From: Martinezella miluonensis
Lineage (GTDB): Bacteria; Pseudomonadota; Alphaproteobacteria; Rhizobiales; Rhizobiaceae
Length of the DNA stretch: 64,000 nucleotides
Reading direction: 5' to 3'
Assembly: GCF_900094545.1 (NCBI RefSeq)
Contig: NZ_FMAH01000016.1
Span: 53,193 to 117,192 of the forward strand
In this document: positions 29,142-41,300 of the stretch, piece by piece
Numbering within the stretch: the stretch's first letter is position 1
Layout of the letters: each line of letters starts with the position of its first letter
The notes under the pieces: generated by a model
The model's database searches: none
Told to the model about the DNA's origin: nothing
The model's input: the letters and a program-made list of their open reading frames with translations, nothing else
Program-made: the position numbers and the translations under genes

Positions 29142-30300
29142 AGCCCTGCTTGCGCAGCAGCGCGACCAGGCCCTGGTCGCCGACAAGATGAAGCGCGCCG
29201 ACGGCCATGAAGGCGTTGCCCTTGTCGAGGATCGGGGCGGAGCGATCAGCCATCACTTTGTTGCGGTCGAGGATGATGCGCTGCTCGAAGGCGGCGCTGT
29301 CGCCGTCCGTGATTTTCTGGTTCGGCTCGATGACCTTCAGCATCGGCACCATCGCGCCGATATTGCCGGCGAGATAAAGGTCGGTCATCGTTTCATTGAC
29401 GTCGTTGATCTTGTTGCCGAGCTCGAGCGTCTGGATCAGCGACTTCAGATGCAGTTCGGTCGGCAGGTCGCTCATGGCTTTGGCTTGTTCGGCCAGTGTC
29501 TCGAGGCCCTTGACTTGCTTGCCTTCGGCTGCGGCGTCGCTTGCCAGCTTCTGATCGAGGAATTTCGCGCCGGCGGTCTTGCGGCGAATTTCGCAGCCAG
29601 TCATTTCGAAAGAGCTCGCGATCAGCCAGGGCTGCATGCGGGAAACGGCGGCAAGGACAATGCCGCGTTCCTTCAACCCTGCTTCGAGACGCGCATTGTC
29701 TTCGGGCGACAGATGCTGGCTGATGATCGAGCCATCGGTGAGCATGGTCAGGGACGGATTGGCGAAAAGGGTGGCAGCCGCCTTCTTGTCATCAAGAATC
29801 TCATCGGATTCGACGACGATCGTATCGGCTGAGGCCACAGCCTCCGCCGCGCCCTTCGGCATGGTGAGCACCCGCGAATCGGAGACGTGCATGGTGCCGA
29901 GCAGCCATGAGGGCTTCAGGCCGGGCTTTTCGATCTTCCAGAAGATGCCCTTGCCGTTTTCCACCTTGTCACCGGCGGCGATGATGGAGGCATACTTGGC
30001 GGGATCGCTCTTCTGCAGCTCCGCCATCAGATCCTTGCCGCCGCAACTGTCGGAAGCTGTCTCACTAGCAAGTAAGGTTGCGATTTTGGCTATGTCGTCT
30101 TTCTTGAGACTTGCCAACGGATTTTTGTCGCTGCGGCTATCGGATGTCGTCTGGTCGGCTTGGGCCGGCTGCAGTGTCAGCATGGTCGCAATCAGCAGGA
30201 TCGCAAGCGCGAACGGAAAGGCTGTGGCAAGCCAGAGCAGGATGTCGCCGAGCGTCGGCTTTGTCGACCGCATCGCCTTGGATCCGAGGGCAGAAATCAT
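29119..30300 (-). CDS. TraB/GumN family protein
   Basis: A 393-residue protein. The start at 30300 lies 5 nt from GGAAGG; the codon before it (TTG) is also open. A membrane helix or uncleaved signal at about 19-45 (LLWLATAFPFALAILLIATML) puts it at the inner membrane facing the periplasm. The family motif LGTMHVSD is at about 135. GxxH-type motifs and the C-terminal VGALHLVGDQGLVALLRKQGF are typical of TraB/GumN proteins. Some relatives are proposed metalloproteases; the activity here is unproven. Confidence 0.88.
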   Translation of the reverse strand: MISALGSKAMRSTKPTLGDILLWLATAFPFALAILLIATMLTLQPAQADQTTSDSRSDKNPLASLKKDDIAKIATLLASETASDSCGGKDLMAELQKSDPAKYASIIAAGDKVENGKGIFWKIEKPGLKPSWLLGTMHVSDSRVLTMPKGAAEAVASADTIVVESDEILDDKKAAATLFANPSLTMLTDGSIISQHLSPEDNARLEAGLKERGIVLAAVSRMQPWLIASSFEMTGCEIRRKTAGAKFLDQKLASDAAAEGKQVKGLETLAEQAKAMSDLPTELHLKSLIQTLELGNKINDVNETMTDLYLAGNIGAMVPMLKVIEPNQKITDGDSAAFEQRIILDRNKVMADRSAPILDKGNAFMAVGALHLVGDQGLVALLRKQGFTVTSVN

Positions 30301-30321
30301 CAAAACCTTCCGTTCGCAGAG

Positions 30322-30365
30322 GGCATGATCCTTAGCGCTCGAAAGCGGCTTTCGGGAGGCATGCC
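30322..30365. repeat. Palindromic element upstream of the TraB/GumN gene
   Basis: Nested inverted repeats: outer GGCATG/CATGCC and inner CGAAAGC/GCTTTCG around one base. It shares GCATGATC, CGAAAGC and CTTTCGG with the sdhC-sdhD palindrome at 7864-7908, so both probably belong to one dispersed intergenic family. It lies between xerC and the TraB/GumN gene. Confidence 0.5.
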
Positions 30366-30430
30366 GGGACTGGCTTCTGCTTTATGCGCACCAGACGGAG
30401 ATTCCCTTAACGCAAGGGGTTAATCTTTCC

Positions 30431-31402
30431 TTACGCGCGGGGATGGGCGCGGTCGTAGACTTCGAGAAGCCGCGAGGAATCGACGCCGGTATAGACTTGG
30501 GTCGTCGACAGGCTGGCATGGCCGAGCAGTTCCTGAATGGTGCGCAGGTCGCCGCCGCCTGCCAGCAAATGGGTCGCGAAGGAATGGCGAAGCGCATGCG
30601 GCGTCGCGGTATCCGGCAGGCCGAAGGCGCCTCGCAGTTTCTGCATGCCGTGCTGGATGATGCCCGGCTGTAGCTTGCCGCCGCGCGCGCCACGGAAAAG
30701 CGGGCCGTCGGCATCGAGATGATAGGGGCAAATCGCCCGGTAATGATCGACCGCCTCGACGACGATCGGCAGCAGCGGCACCAGCCGCGTCTTGTTGCCC
30801 TTGCCGGTGATGCGCAGGGAGGTTGCGTCTTGCGGCATGTCCTGCGGCTTCAGATCCAGCGCTTCGGAAATGCGCAAGCCGCAGCCGTAGAGCAGGGTCA
30901 GCACGGCCGCGTCGCGTGCGGCGATCCAGGGCTCCTCATGCAGCTGCGCCTCGTCGCTGACGACCGTGATCGCCTGGGTGTCCGAGAGCGGCTTGGGCAG
31001 CGATTTCGGCTGTTTCGGCGAACGCACCGCGGCTGCACCGGCTGCATTCACCAGGCCTTTCTTTTCGAGGTAACGCAACAGTGAACGAAGGCCGGCAAGA
31101 TTGCGGCCAAGCGAACGCGCGCCCGCGCCATCCTTGCGACGCGCTGCGAGAAAGGCGCGAAAGTCCGCGGGGCGCAGAGCCTGGATGTCCTTGATGGTCG
31201 CCGGACCACCGAGATGGCCGGTCAGGAACATCAGAAACTGCCTGGTATCGCGCTCATAGGCATTCAGAGTGTGAGCAGCGAGCCGCCGTTCCTGGCCAAG
31301 CGCTTCGAGCCAGCGGTTGCGTTCCGCCATCAACCCTGAGTCGGCGATGATCAACAAATCGTTCAGTGGAAACCCCCTTGAAATTCGGATTCCTTCTGCC
31401 AC
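30431..31402 (-). CDS. xerC: Tyrosine recombinase XerC
   Basis: A recombinase that resolves chromosome dimers at dif together with XerD. The SAM-like N-terminal domain covers residues about 25-110. The catalytic residues are R in GCGLRISEAL, K in GKGNKTR, H-x-x-R in HALRHSFATHL, H in LGHASLSTTQ, and the nucleophile Y in VYTGVD. The full frame from the GTG at 31402 has 323 residues but no ribosome site. An ATG exists at 31330. An AAGGGGG site lies before a CTG at 31366, where homologous proteins appear to begin (NDLLIIA). The start is therefore uncertain. Confidence 0.93.
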   Translation of the reverse strand: MAEGIRISRGFPLNDLLIIADSGLMAERNRWLEALGQERRLAAHTLNAYERDTRQFLMFLTGHLGGPATIKDIQALRPADFRAFLAARRKDGAGARSLGRNLAGLRSLLRYLEKKGLVNAAGAAAVRSPKQPKSLPKPLSDTQAITVVSDEAQLHEEPWIAARDAAVLTLLYGCGLRISEALDLKPQDMPQDATSLRITGKGNKTRLVPLLPIVVEAVDHYRAICPYHLDADGPLFRGARGGKLQPGIIQHGMQKLRGAFGLPDTATPHALRHSFATHLLAGGGDLRTIQELLGHASLSTTQVYTGVDSSRLLEVYDRAHPRA

Positions 31403-31609
31403 TTTGAGCGAAGGAAGGTTATGGAATCACTAACTTTCCCGCTGCTTCCGGCGCGTTTCCCCCTCGTGCTGCGAGTACTGCTACATTTAAAAACGGCATA
31501 TGGGCCGATCCGGGATCTTCAGCGGTTCGGTTGTCATGTGCGAGGCGTTCGTCATGCTTCGATCATATTCGATTGCGATAGAATATATCCCAACCATTCA
31601 GGACACTTC

Positions 31610-32554
31610 ATGGCGCGTCGCGGCTCGATAACTGCACTGGGACAGTTGGCAGAGGCGATCGCTTTGGTGTCCCAGGGGCAACCGGGACATATAGTCGATA
31701 CTTTGATCGCCGAGCGCGGTCAGAAGATCGTTCGCAATCCGCTCTGGCCGTTGATGCGCCCGTTTCTCTACACGCTGCTGCGCTATAACAAGGCGATCGA
31801 ATTTGCCGATGACGTCGCCAAGCTTTCGGGCTTCCAGTGCTTCGAATATATGAGCGATCTGCTGCGGCTCGACATCGGCGTTACCCATGCCGACCGCATA
31901 CCGGCTGCTGGCGGCTTCATTCTCGTCAGCAATCATCCCACCGGCATTGCCGATGGCGTCGCCGTCTTCGATCTCTTGAAGTCGCGCCGGCCCGATATGA
32001 TGATCTTTGCCAACCGGGATGCGGTGCGGGTCAATCCGCGTTTCGCCGAGATGATCATTCCGGTGGAGTGGCGCGAGGAGCACAAGAGCAAGCCGAAGAC
32101 GCGCGAGACGCTGCAGCTGACCAATCGCGCTGTTGCCGACGGTAAGGTCACGGTGTTGTTTCCGTCCGGCCGCATCGCCTATTGGGCGAACGGCAAGTTG
32201 AACGAGCGTCCCTGGAAGACATCGGCCGTTGGGCTGGCGCGAAAATACAATCTGCCGATCCTGCCCGTGCATCTGACGGCGCGCAATTCCGGCCTGTTCT
32301 ACTGGTTCGCAAAATGGTCGACCGAGCTGCGCGACATGACCGTCTTTCACGAGCTGCTCAACAAGCGCGGCGACCAGTTCGATTTCCTTGTCGGCAACCT
32401 CATTCCCGTCGAGCATCTGGACGGCGATGTCAACGAAGTGACGAAAGCGCTGGAGAAGCATACGGTCTTCGATCTTGCAGCCGACAGCAATGCAACCTTT
32501 TCGCCGCTTGTTCTACCCAGGCGGGACGAAACCCTGGTTTCGCATTCTCTTTGA
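31610..32554 (+). CDS. PlsC-like lysophospholipid acyltransferase
   Basis: A 314-residue protein of the glycerophospholipid acyltransferase superfamily. The catalytic histidine motif is SNHPTGIADG (H-x5-D, a spacing also found in hemolysin/OlsA-like branches). FPSGRIAYW with the conserved FPSG glycerophosphate-binding motif follows about 80 residues later, and LPILPVHLTARNS is another marker. I chose the ATG at 31610 with AGGA upstream. A frame from 31421 also has AAGGA but adds a 63-residue extension with no visible domain. Which lipid it acylates is unknown. Confidence 0.82.
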   Translation: MARRGSITALGQLAEAIALVSQGQPGHIVDTLIAERGQKIVRNPLWPLMRPFLYTLLRYNKAIEFADDVAKLSGFQCFEYMSDLLRLDIGVTHADRIPAAGGFILVSNHPTGIADGVAVFDLLKSRRPDMMIFANRDAVRVNPRFAEMIIPVEWREEHKSKPKTRETLQLTNRAVADGKVTVLFPSGRIAYWANGKLNERPWKTSAVGLARKYNLPILPVHLTARNSGLFYWFAKWSTELRDMTVFHELLNKRGDQFDFLVGNLIPVEHLDGDVNEVTKALEKHTVFDLAADSNATFSPLVLPRRDETLVSHSL

Positions 32555-32580
32555 TACGGGAATCGGCTAAACCGCGTGGC

Positions 32581-33717
32581 ATGCAGCTACGCTCCATGTT
32601 TGCCCGGAATTATCGTTCCCTGCGCTCGATCCGCATGGATCTCGCCGGCGTCAATCTGTTCATCGGCGAGAACGGTGTCGGCAAGTCCAACCTCTATCGC
32701 TCGCTGCAGCTCGTGCAGGCTGCCGTTCGCGGCAGGCTGGCGCATGAGATTTCCAGCGAGGGCGGCATGTTCTCAGCCATGTGGTCGGGCAAGCGGCGCT
32801 CGCATGAGTCGGCGCGCATCCGCTTCGACGTCGAGCTGCTCGACATGGAGCGGGCGGCGACCTTCCGTTATTCGATCGAGGCGGGCATGCGGCCGCCGCC
32901 TCCTGCAGCGGGCTTTCCGCTGGAGCCGCAGATCAAGACCGAGGAGCTTTCCGTTGAGGCTGGCGGTCGGCCGGTGACGATGATGAAGCGCGACGGCTCC
33001 GGTATTTCGGTGCGGGGAGAGAGCGGCCGCATGGAGCAGCACCGCGAGCAGGCTTTGACGTCTGAAACGGCGATCGCTCTGCTGGGCGATGCCGGGTATT
33101 ATCCCGAGGTCGGCGCCTTCCGGCGCGCCGTCGATGCCTGGCGCTTCTATCATGGCTTCCGTACCGATCGCGGCTCACCGTTGCGCGCGCCGTGCCTTGC
33201 GGTGACTTCTCCCATGCTGGACGAAGACGGCGCCAATATCGCCGCTGTCTTTGCCACTCTGGCGCATACGCGGGAAGATACCGTCGAGCTTGATCGGGTT
33301 CTTGCCGCAGCGCTCGGCGGGGCGCGGCTTGTCGTGCCGGAGCCGCAGGAAACGGCGGATTTCGGTCTGATGCTGCCGGAATTTCCCAACCGCGTCTTCC
33401 AGCCGCGCGAGCTGTCCGATGGCCAGATTCGCTTTCTTGGTCTTGCCGCAGCGCTGATGTCCTATCGCCTGCCGCCGCTGATCGCGCTTAACGAGCCGGA
33501 GGCGAGCCTGCATCCGGACATGTTGCCGCCGCTTGCCGATATGATCGCGCAGGCGGCAAAGACCAGCCAGATCTGGATCGTCACCCATTCGGAGGTTCTG
33601 GCGCAGGCCGTGCGTGAACGTTGCGGCGCAAAGCCACGCCGCGTGATCCGCGAAGACGGCTCCACCTGGATCGACGGCATGCGGCTGACCGGCGCGATCG
33701 ACGATGACGATGAATAG
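32581..33717 (+). CDS. RecF/SMC-like AAA ATPase (COG4637 type)
   Basis: A 378-residue ABC-class ATPase. Walker A is GENGVGKSN (about residues 28-36). The signature-like region is RELSDGQIRFLGLAAAL, Walker B is IALNEPEASLHPDML, and the switch histidine is in IVTHSEVLA. It lacks a coiled-coil arm and a TOPRIM domain, so it is not an OLD nuclease or SMC. It starts at ATG 32581; an open frame extends back to 32182 but overlaps the acyltransferase gene. Relatives are annotated only as predicted ATPases. The role is unknown. It precedes priA on the same strand. Confidence 0.85.
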   Translation: MQLRSMFARNYRSLRSIRMDLAGVNLFIGENGVGKSNLYRSLQLVQAAVRGRLAHEISSEGGMFSAMWSGKRRSHESARIRFDVELLDMERAATFRYSIEAGMRPPPPAAGFPLEPQIKTEELSVEAGGRPVTMMKRDGSGISVRGESGRMEQHREQALTSETAIALLGDAGYYPEVGAFRRAVDAWRFYHGFRTDRGSPLRAPCLAVTSPMLDEDGANIAAVFATLAHTREDTVELDRVLAAALGGARLVVPEPQETADFGLMLPEFPNRVFQPRELSDGQIRFLGLAAALMSYRLPPLIALNEPEASLHPDMLPPLADMIAQAAKTSQIWIVTHSEVLAQAVRERCGAKPRRVIREDGSTWIDGMRLTGAIDDDDE

Positions 33718-33774
33718 CGGCAATCCGGCAATGCGGGTTTTCTTTTGCGCTCGTCCGAGGCATGGTTTGGCGCA

Positions 33775-36006
33775 ATGAACAAAGATTCTTCCGATCTGTT
33801 TGGTGCGCTTTTCGAGGCGGCGCCCGCAAAACCTGTGATGAGCCGTACGGTTCCCGTTCTCGTGCCGATGCCGGCGCCGAGGGCCTATTCCTATGCCGTG
33901 CCTGAAGGCATGGCGTTGGAGCCGGGGTCGGTCGTGCAGGTACCGCTTGGGCCAAGGCAGGTCATCGGCGTCGTCTGGGATGGCGACGATGATGGCGGTG
34001 TCGATCCGAAGAAGCTTCGGCCGATCAGCCATGTCTTCGATTGCCCGCCGCTCGGCAAGCATATGCGCGATTTCATCGACTGGGTTGCCGGCTATACGCT
34101 GTCGCCGCCAGGGCTGGTGGCGCGCATGGCGCTCAGGGCGCCGGCTGCTTTCGATCCCGAACCGATGATCGAGGGATTGCGCTTCGTCGGCGGTCAGCCG
34201 GAGCGGCTGACGCCGGCGCGCGCCAAGGTGATGGAGATTGCCGCAGACGGGCTTTCGTGGACGCGCATCGGCTTGGCGCATGCAGCCGGTGTGTCCACCA
34301 GCGTCGTCGACGGGCTGATCTCGCAAGGCATTTTCGAAACCATCTTTCTACCGCCGCCGCCCGTCGTCGCCCTGCCTGATCCGGACTACATAGGCTCACG
34401 GCTGGAAGGCCCGCAAAAGGATGCGGCCGACGAGATATTGGTGGACGTGCGCAAGGGCGAGTTCGCGGTTTCCCTGATTGATGGCGTCACCGGCTCCGGC
34501 AAGACGGAAGTCTATTTCGAGGCCATCGCCGAAACTTTGCGGCGCGGCAAGCAGGTGCTGATCCTCCTACCGGAGATCGCGCTGACGGCAAGCTTCCTCG
34601 AACGCTTTCAGGATCGTTTCGGTGCCAAACCGGCCGAATGGCATTCGGATCTCCCGCCGCGCATGCGCGAGAAGGTTTGGCGTCAGGCCGTGACGGGCGA
34701 GGTGCGAGTCGTCGCCGGCGCGCGCTCTGCTCTCTTCCTGCCTTTCGAGGATCTCGGCCTGATCATTGTCGATGAAGAGCATGACCCCGCTTATAAGCAG
34801 GAGGATCGCGTCTATTATAATGCGCGCGATATGGCCGTGGTGCGCGGTCGCATCGGCGATTTCCCCGTCGTGCTGGTGTCAGCCACACCTTCGGTCGAAA
34901 GCCAGGTCAACGGCCAAAGCGGGCGCTACACCACCATCCACCTGCCGACGCGCTACGGCGATGCGGCGCTTCCCGACCTGCATCTGATCGACATGCGACG
35001 GCACGCGCCGGAGCGCGGCGGCTTTCTCTCGCCGGTGCTGATCCGCGCGATCGGCAAGACGGTTGCCAAGGGCGAGCAGGCGCTGCTGTTTCTCAACAGG
35101 CGCGGCTATGCGCCGCTAACGCTTTGCCGGGTTTGCGGCCACCGGTTCCAGTGCCCGCAATGTTCGAGCTGGCTGGTGGAGCACCGGTTTCGCGGCCAGA
35201 TCCAGTGCCATCAATGCGGTTATGCCGAGCGCACGCCAGAAGCCTGCCCGGAATGCGGCACGCTCGATCATCTCGTTGCCTGCGGACCGGGCGTCGAGCG
35301 CATCGCCGAGGAGGTGGAGCGTCATTTCCCCGAAGCGCGGACCATCATGCTGTCTTCCGACATCATGGGCGGCGTCAAGCGGCTGAGGCTGGAGCTCGAT
35401 GCCATCGCCAAGGGCGAGGCGGATATCGTCATCGGCACACAGCTCGTCGCCAAGGGGCATAACTTTCCGCTGATGACGCTGGTCGGCATCGTCGACGCCG
35501 ATCTCGGCCTTGCCAATGGCGATCCGCGTGCCGCCGAGCGGACGTTCCAGCTTCTTTCGCAGGTGACGGGACGCGCCGGGCGAACCGGATTGAAGAGCCA
35601 CGGATTGCTGCAGACGTACCAGCCGCAGCATCCCGTCATGCAGGCGATCGTCTCAGGCGATGCCGGCGCCTTTTACGAACGCGAGATTTTGGAGCGTGAA
35701 AGAGCCATATTGCCGCCCTTCGGCCGGCTCGCCTCGATCATCGTCTCAGCCGATAGCAGGCAGGATGCGGAGACCCACGCGCGCGGCTTGCGCAATGCCG
35801 CGCCGCAAGTTTCGGGCATATCGGTACTCGGCCCGGCAGAAGCACCGATCGCGCTTGTACGCGGGCGGCATCGTTTCCGCTTGCTCGTGCACGGCCGGCG
35901 CAATTCCGACATGCAGGGCTTCCTTCGAGCCATGCTGGCGCAGTCACCGAAGGAGCGCGGCTCCGTGCAGGTGCAGCTCGATATAGATCCGCAAAGCTTT
36001 CTGTGA
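33775..36006 (+). CDS. priA: Primosomal replication restart helicase PriA
   Basis: A 743-residue 3'-5' helicase that reloads the replisome at stalled forks. The N-terminal 3'-end-binding domain covers about 25-130. Walker A is GVTGSGKT (237-244), and the DEAH-like box is VDEEHDPAY. Eight zinc-binding cysteines lie in the CRVCGHRFQCPQCSSW and CHQCGYAERTPEACPECG stretches. Helicase motifs V/VI include GTQLVAKGHNFP and QVTGRAGR. The length is normal. ATG 33775 is preferred over the upstream TTG 33745. Confidence 0.96.
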   Translation: MNKDSSDLFGALFEAAPAKPVMSRTVPVLVPMPAPRAYSYAVPEGMALEPGSVVQVPLGPRQVIGVVWDGDDDGGVDPKKLRPISHVFDCPPLGKHMRDFIDWVAGYTLSPPGLVARMALRAPAAFDPEPMIEGLRFVGGQPERLTPARAKVMEIAADGLSWTRIGLAHAAGVSTSVVDGLISQGIFETIFLPPPPVVALPDPDYIGSRLEGPQKDAADEILVDVRKGEFAVSLIDGVTGSGKTEVYFEAIAETLRRGKQVLILLPEIALTASFLERFQDRFGAKPAEWHSDLPPRMREKVWRQAVTGEVRVVAGARSALFLPFEDLGLIIVDEEHDPAYKQEDRVYYNARDMAVVRGRIGDFPVVLVSATPSVESQVNGQSGRYTTIHLPTRYGDAALPDLHLIDMRRHAPERGGFLSPVLIRAIGKTVAKGEQALLFLNRRGYAPLTLCRVCGHRFQCPQCSSWLVEHRFRGQIQCHQCGYAERTPEACPECGTLDHLVACGPGVERIAEEVERHFPEARTIMLSSDIMGGVKRLRLELDAIAKGEADIVIGTQLVAKGHNFPLMTLVGIVDADLGLANGDPRAAERTFQLLSQVTGRAGRTGLKSHGLLQTYQPQHPVMQAIVSGDAGAFYEREILERERAILPPFGRLASIIVSADSRQDAETHARGLRNAAPQVSGISVLGPAEAPIALVRGRHRFRLLVHGRRNSDMQGFLRAMLAQSPKERGSVQVQLDIDPQSFL

Positions 36007-36115
36007 TTGATGCGGCAGATATCTTGACTGCGCCTTTCCCTGTTTGACCGGATCATGCCATAAGTCGGCCGTCTTACTTACGTGATTTGCGCGCGGCTGA
36101 TATTGGGGGCGACCG

Positions 36116-36499
36116 ATGGAGCTTTATTTTCCGACAGATCTCGGCGAGCGGCTTGCCTACTGTTCAGCCGCCGTCGCGGCACTGATCGGCCTCTTCCTGA
36201 TGTTCGCTCCGGGCTATACCTATCGCATCCTCAAGCTTCAGGTGCGCGAAGGCCAAACCGAGGCCTACGGCGAGGCTCGCTCAGCGGGCGGTTTTATGCT
36301 CGGTTTCGGGTTGATGGCGATCCTTTTGGCGCAGCCGATGATCTACCTTGCCCTCGGCGCCTCCTTCGGCGTCGCGGGTTTCGGCCGCATCCTGTCGCTT
36401 ATGTCTGATCGTGGCAGTATATTTTTGAGCCTTCTCCTTCTGGTTGTACAGGCGATTCTCGCCGCGCTACCTTTTCTCTATGGGCTCGGCTATATTTGA
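36116..36499 (+). CDS. Small four-helix membrane protein (DUF4345-like)
   Basis: A 127-residue integral membrane protein with four hydrophobic segments (about 13-30, 56-76, 78-92 and 102-123). The EARSAGGFMLGFGLMAILLA loop-helix in the middle resembles DUF4345 proteins, but I hold that family name with moderate confidence. No catalytic motif is visible. It is transcribed toward the atp operon, which begins about 260 nt further on after its own regulatory region. Confidence 0.7.
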   Translation: MELYFPTDLGERLAYCSAAVAALIGLFLMFAPGYTYRILKLQVREGQTEAYGEARSAGGFMLGFGLMAILLAQPMIYLALGASFGVAGFGRILSLMSDRGSIFLSLLLLVVQAILAALPFLYGLGYI

Positions 36500-36569
36500 G
36501 CTGAAAACAGCTTTGGCGAGCCTTATTTTCCCGCGCTATCCCCATGCTTTTGAATTTTTGCCATCATAA

Positions 36570-36597
36570 ATTCGCCCGAATGGCGCATTCGGCGAAT
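36570..36597. promoter_or_regulatory. Hairpin upstream of the atp operon
   Basis: ATTCGCCCGAATG pairs with CATTCGGCGAAT across the 3-nt loop GCG, with one bulged base, to form a 12-bp stem. It lies 70 nt after the membrane-protein stop and 164 nt before atpH. No T-run follows. It may be an operator or a transcript boundary. I could not name a convincing promoter for atpH nearby. Confidence 0.4.
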
Positions 36598-36760
36598 ACG
36601 CGTGTTGCGAGTCTCAATATCCTATGTTAGACGAACCCCGAATTTCGGATGAAGCGGGAGCACACTCCTGCTGATTTCTGGGGGAAATCAAAACGAATTC
36701 AAGGGCATATGGCTTCCGTTATCCGGGAGTCGAGTTCTTGGGTTGAAATCAGGGAATTTT

Positions 36761-37327
36761 GTGCCCGTGGCAGACACATCCCAGCATGTTTCTGGCGTTG
36801 CAGAACGATATGCCTCGTCGCTGTTCGAGTTGGCCCTTGAAGAAGGTGTCGTGCCGGCAGTGACCGCCGATCTCGATCGGTTTCAAGCCATGCTCGACGA
36901 GAGCGACGATCTGAAGCGTTTCGTTCACAGCCCGGTCTTTTCGGCCGATGAGCAGGTCGGCGCGATCCAGGCGCTGGCAACGAAGGCAGGCTTCGGCGCC
37001 TACGTCACCAATTTCTTGAAGCTTGTAGCCAGCAATCGGCGCCTCTTTGCGCTGCCGGGCATGATCAAGGCTTTCCGTATCATCGCCGCTAAGCATCGCG
37101 GCGAGATTTCCGCCGAGGTCACCTCGGCGCATGCGCTCACTCAGGCGCAGGAAGATGAATTGAAGGCGGCGCTGAAGGGCGTCACCGGCAAGGACGTGGC
37201 AATTGCCGTCACGGTCGATCCGTCGATCCTCGGTGGTTTGATCGTCAAGGTCGGTTCGCGTCAGATCGATACGTCCCTTCGCACCAAACTCTCCACCCTT
37301 AAGCTTGCATTGAAAGAGGTCGGCTGA
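36761..37327 (+). CDS. atpH: ATP synthase F1 delta subunit
   Basis: A 188-residue stalk subunit that links F1 to F0. The start is the GTG at 36761 ([20 protein letters not shown]), with AGGGA upstream. An ATG six codons earlier is less likely, since related proteins begin at this point. The family features are [31 protein letters not shown], and the C-terminal [26 protein letters not shown]. Its stop overlaps the atpA start by one base, which indicates coupling. Confidence 0.95.
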   Translation: MPVADTSQHVSGVAERYASSLFELALEEGVVPAVTADLDRFQAMLDESDDLKRFVHSPVFSADEQVGAIQALATKAGFGAYVTNFLKLVASNRRLFALPGMIKAFRIIAAKHRGEISAEVTSAHALTQAQEDELKAALKGVTGKDVAIAVTVDPSILGGLIVKVGSRQIDTSLRTKLSTLKLALKEVG

Positions 37328-38856
37328 TGGATATCCGCGCCGCGGAAATTTCCGCAATTCTGAAAGATCAGATCAAAAACTTCGGCAAGGAAGCTGAAGT
37401 CTCCGAAGTCGGCCAGGTTCTCTCCGTCGGTGACGGTATCGCCCGCGTCTACGGTCTGGACAACGTCCAGGCCGGCGAAATGGTCGAATTCCCTGGCGGC
37501 ATTCGCGGCATGGCCCTGAACCTCGAAGCCGACAACGTCGGTGTGGTTATCTTCGGCTCGGACCGTGACATCAAGGAAGGCGACACCGTCAAGCGCACCG
37601 GCGCGATCGTCGACGTTCCGGTTGGTCCGGAACTGCTCGGCCGCGTTGTCGACGCGCTCGGCAATCCGATCGATGGCAAGGGCCCGATCAACGCGACCCG
37701 TCGTTCGCGCGTCGACGTCAAGGCTCCGGGCATCATCCCGCGCAAGTCGGTTCATGAGCCGATGTCGACCGGCCTCAAGGCCATCGACGCTCTGATCCCG
37801 GTCGGCCGCGGTCAGCGCGAGCTCGTCATCGGCGACCGCCAGACCGGCAAGACCGCCATCATTCTCGACACGATCCTGAACCAGAAGGCCATCCACGATG
37901 CCGGTCCGGACAGCGAAAAGCTGTACTGCGTCTACGTCGCCGTCGGCCAGAAGCGTTCGACCGTTGCCCAGTTCGTCAAGGTGCTCGAAGAGCGCGGCGC
38001 ATTGAAATATTCGATCATCGTTGCCGCGACCGCTTCCGATCCGGCTCCGATGCAGTTCCTGGCTCCGTTCGCCGGCTGCGCCATGGGCGAATACTTCCGT
38101 GACAACGCCATGCACGCCCTGATCGGTTACGACGACCTTTCCAAGCAGGCCGTTTCCTACCGCCAGATGTCGCTTCTGCTGCGCCGCCCGCCGGGCCGCG
38201 AAGCTTACCCGGGCGACGTTTTCTACCTGCACTCGCGTCTCCTCGAGCGCGCTGCCAAGATGAACGACGATAAGGGCGCCGGTTCGCTGACCGCTCTTCC
38301 GGTCATCGAAACGCAGGGCAACGACGTTTCGGCCTTCATTCCGACCAACGTGATCTCGATCACCGACGGCCAGATCTTCCTCGAAACCGACCTGTTCTAC
38401 CAGGGCATCCGTCCGGCTGTTAACGTCGGTCTGTCGGTTTCGCGCGTCGGTTCGTCCGCGCAGATCAAGGCGATGAAGCAGGTTGCCGGTTCGATCAAGG
38501 GCGAGCTCGCCCAGTATCGCGAAATGGCCGCCTTCGCCCAGTTCGGTTCCGACCTCGATGCCGCAACGCAGCGCCTGCTAAACCGCGGTTCGCGCCTGAC
38601 GGAACTCCTGAAGCAGCCGCAGTTCTCGCCGCTGAAGACGGAAGAGCAGGTTGCTGTGATCTTCGCTGGCGTCAATGGCTACCTCGACAAGCTGCCCGTC
38701 AACCAGGTCGGTAAGTTCGAGCAAGGCTTCCTGTCGTACCTCCGCTCGGAAGGTAAGGAAATCCTCGACACCATCCGCACCGAAAAGGCTATCAGCGACG
38801 CGACGAAGAGCAAGCTCACCGCTGCTCTCGACAGCTTCGTCAAGTCTTTCACGTAA
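37327..38856 (+). CDS. atpA: ATP synthase F1 alpha subunit
   Basis: A 509-residue non-catalytic nucleotide-binding subunit. The P-loop is GDRQTGKT (residues 169-176), and the alpha-specific arginine-finger region is [17 protein letters not shown]. The N-terminal helix [15 protein letters not shown] contacts the delta subunit. It lies in atpHAGDC, with 28 nt before atpG. Confidence 0.98.
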   Translation: MDIRAAEISAILKDQIKNFGKEAEVSEVGQVLSVGDGIARVYGLDNVQAGEMVEFPGGIRGMALNLEADNVGVVIFGSDRDIKEGDTVKRTGAIVDVPVGPELLGRVVDALGNPIDGKGPINATRRSRVDVKAPGIIPRKSVHEPMSTGLKAIDALIPVGRGQRELVIGDRQTGKTAIILDTILNQKAIHDAGPDSEKLYCVYVAVGQKRSTVAQFVKVLEERGALKYSIIVAATASDPAPMQFLAPFAGCAMGEYFRDNAMHALIGYDDLSKQAVSYRQMSLLLRRPPGREAYPGDVFYLHSRLLERAAKMNDDKGAGSLTALPVIETQGNDVSAFIPTNVISITDGQIFLETDLFYQGIRPAVNVGLSVSRVGSSAQIKAMKQVAGSIKGELAQYREMAAFAQFGSDLDAATQRLLNRGSRLTELLKQPQFSPLKTEEQVAVIFAGVNGYLDKLPVNQVGKFEQGFLSYLRSEGKEILDTIRTEKAISDATKSKLTAALDSFVKSFT

Positions 38857-38884
38857 TCGGGCTAAGCTCTAGGACGGACCAAGG

Positions 38885-41223
<2,339 letters not shown>

Positions 41224-41300
41224 TCAGGCCAATCCATCGGCGCGCGGCATTGCCCGCGCGCCCTTGCCTTGCGAATAAGACAATCGAGAAGTGACGGGCC

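Noticed and set aside
32182..32580. N-terminal extension of the RecF-like ATPase
   Set aside because: It overlaps the acyltransferase coding region in another frame and has no ATPase homology.
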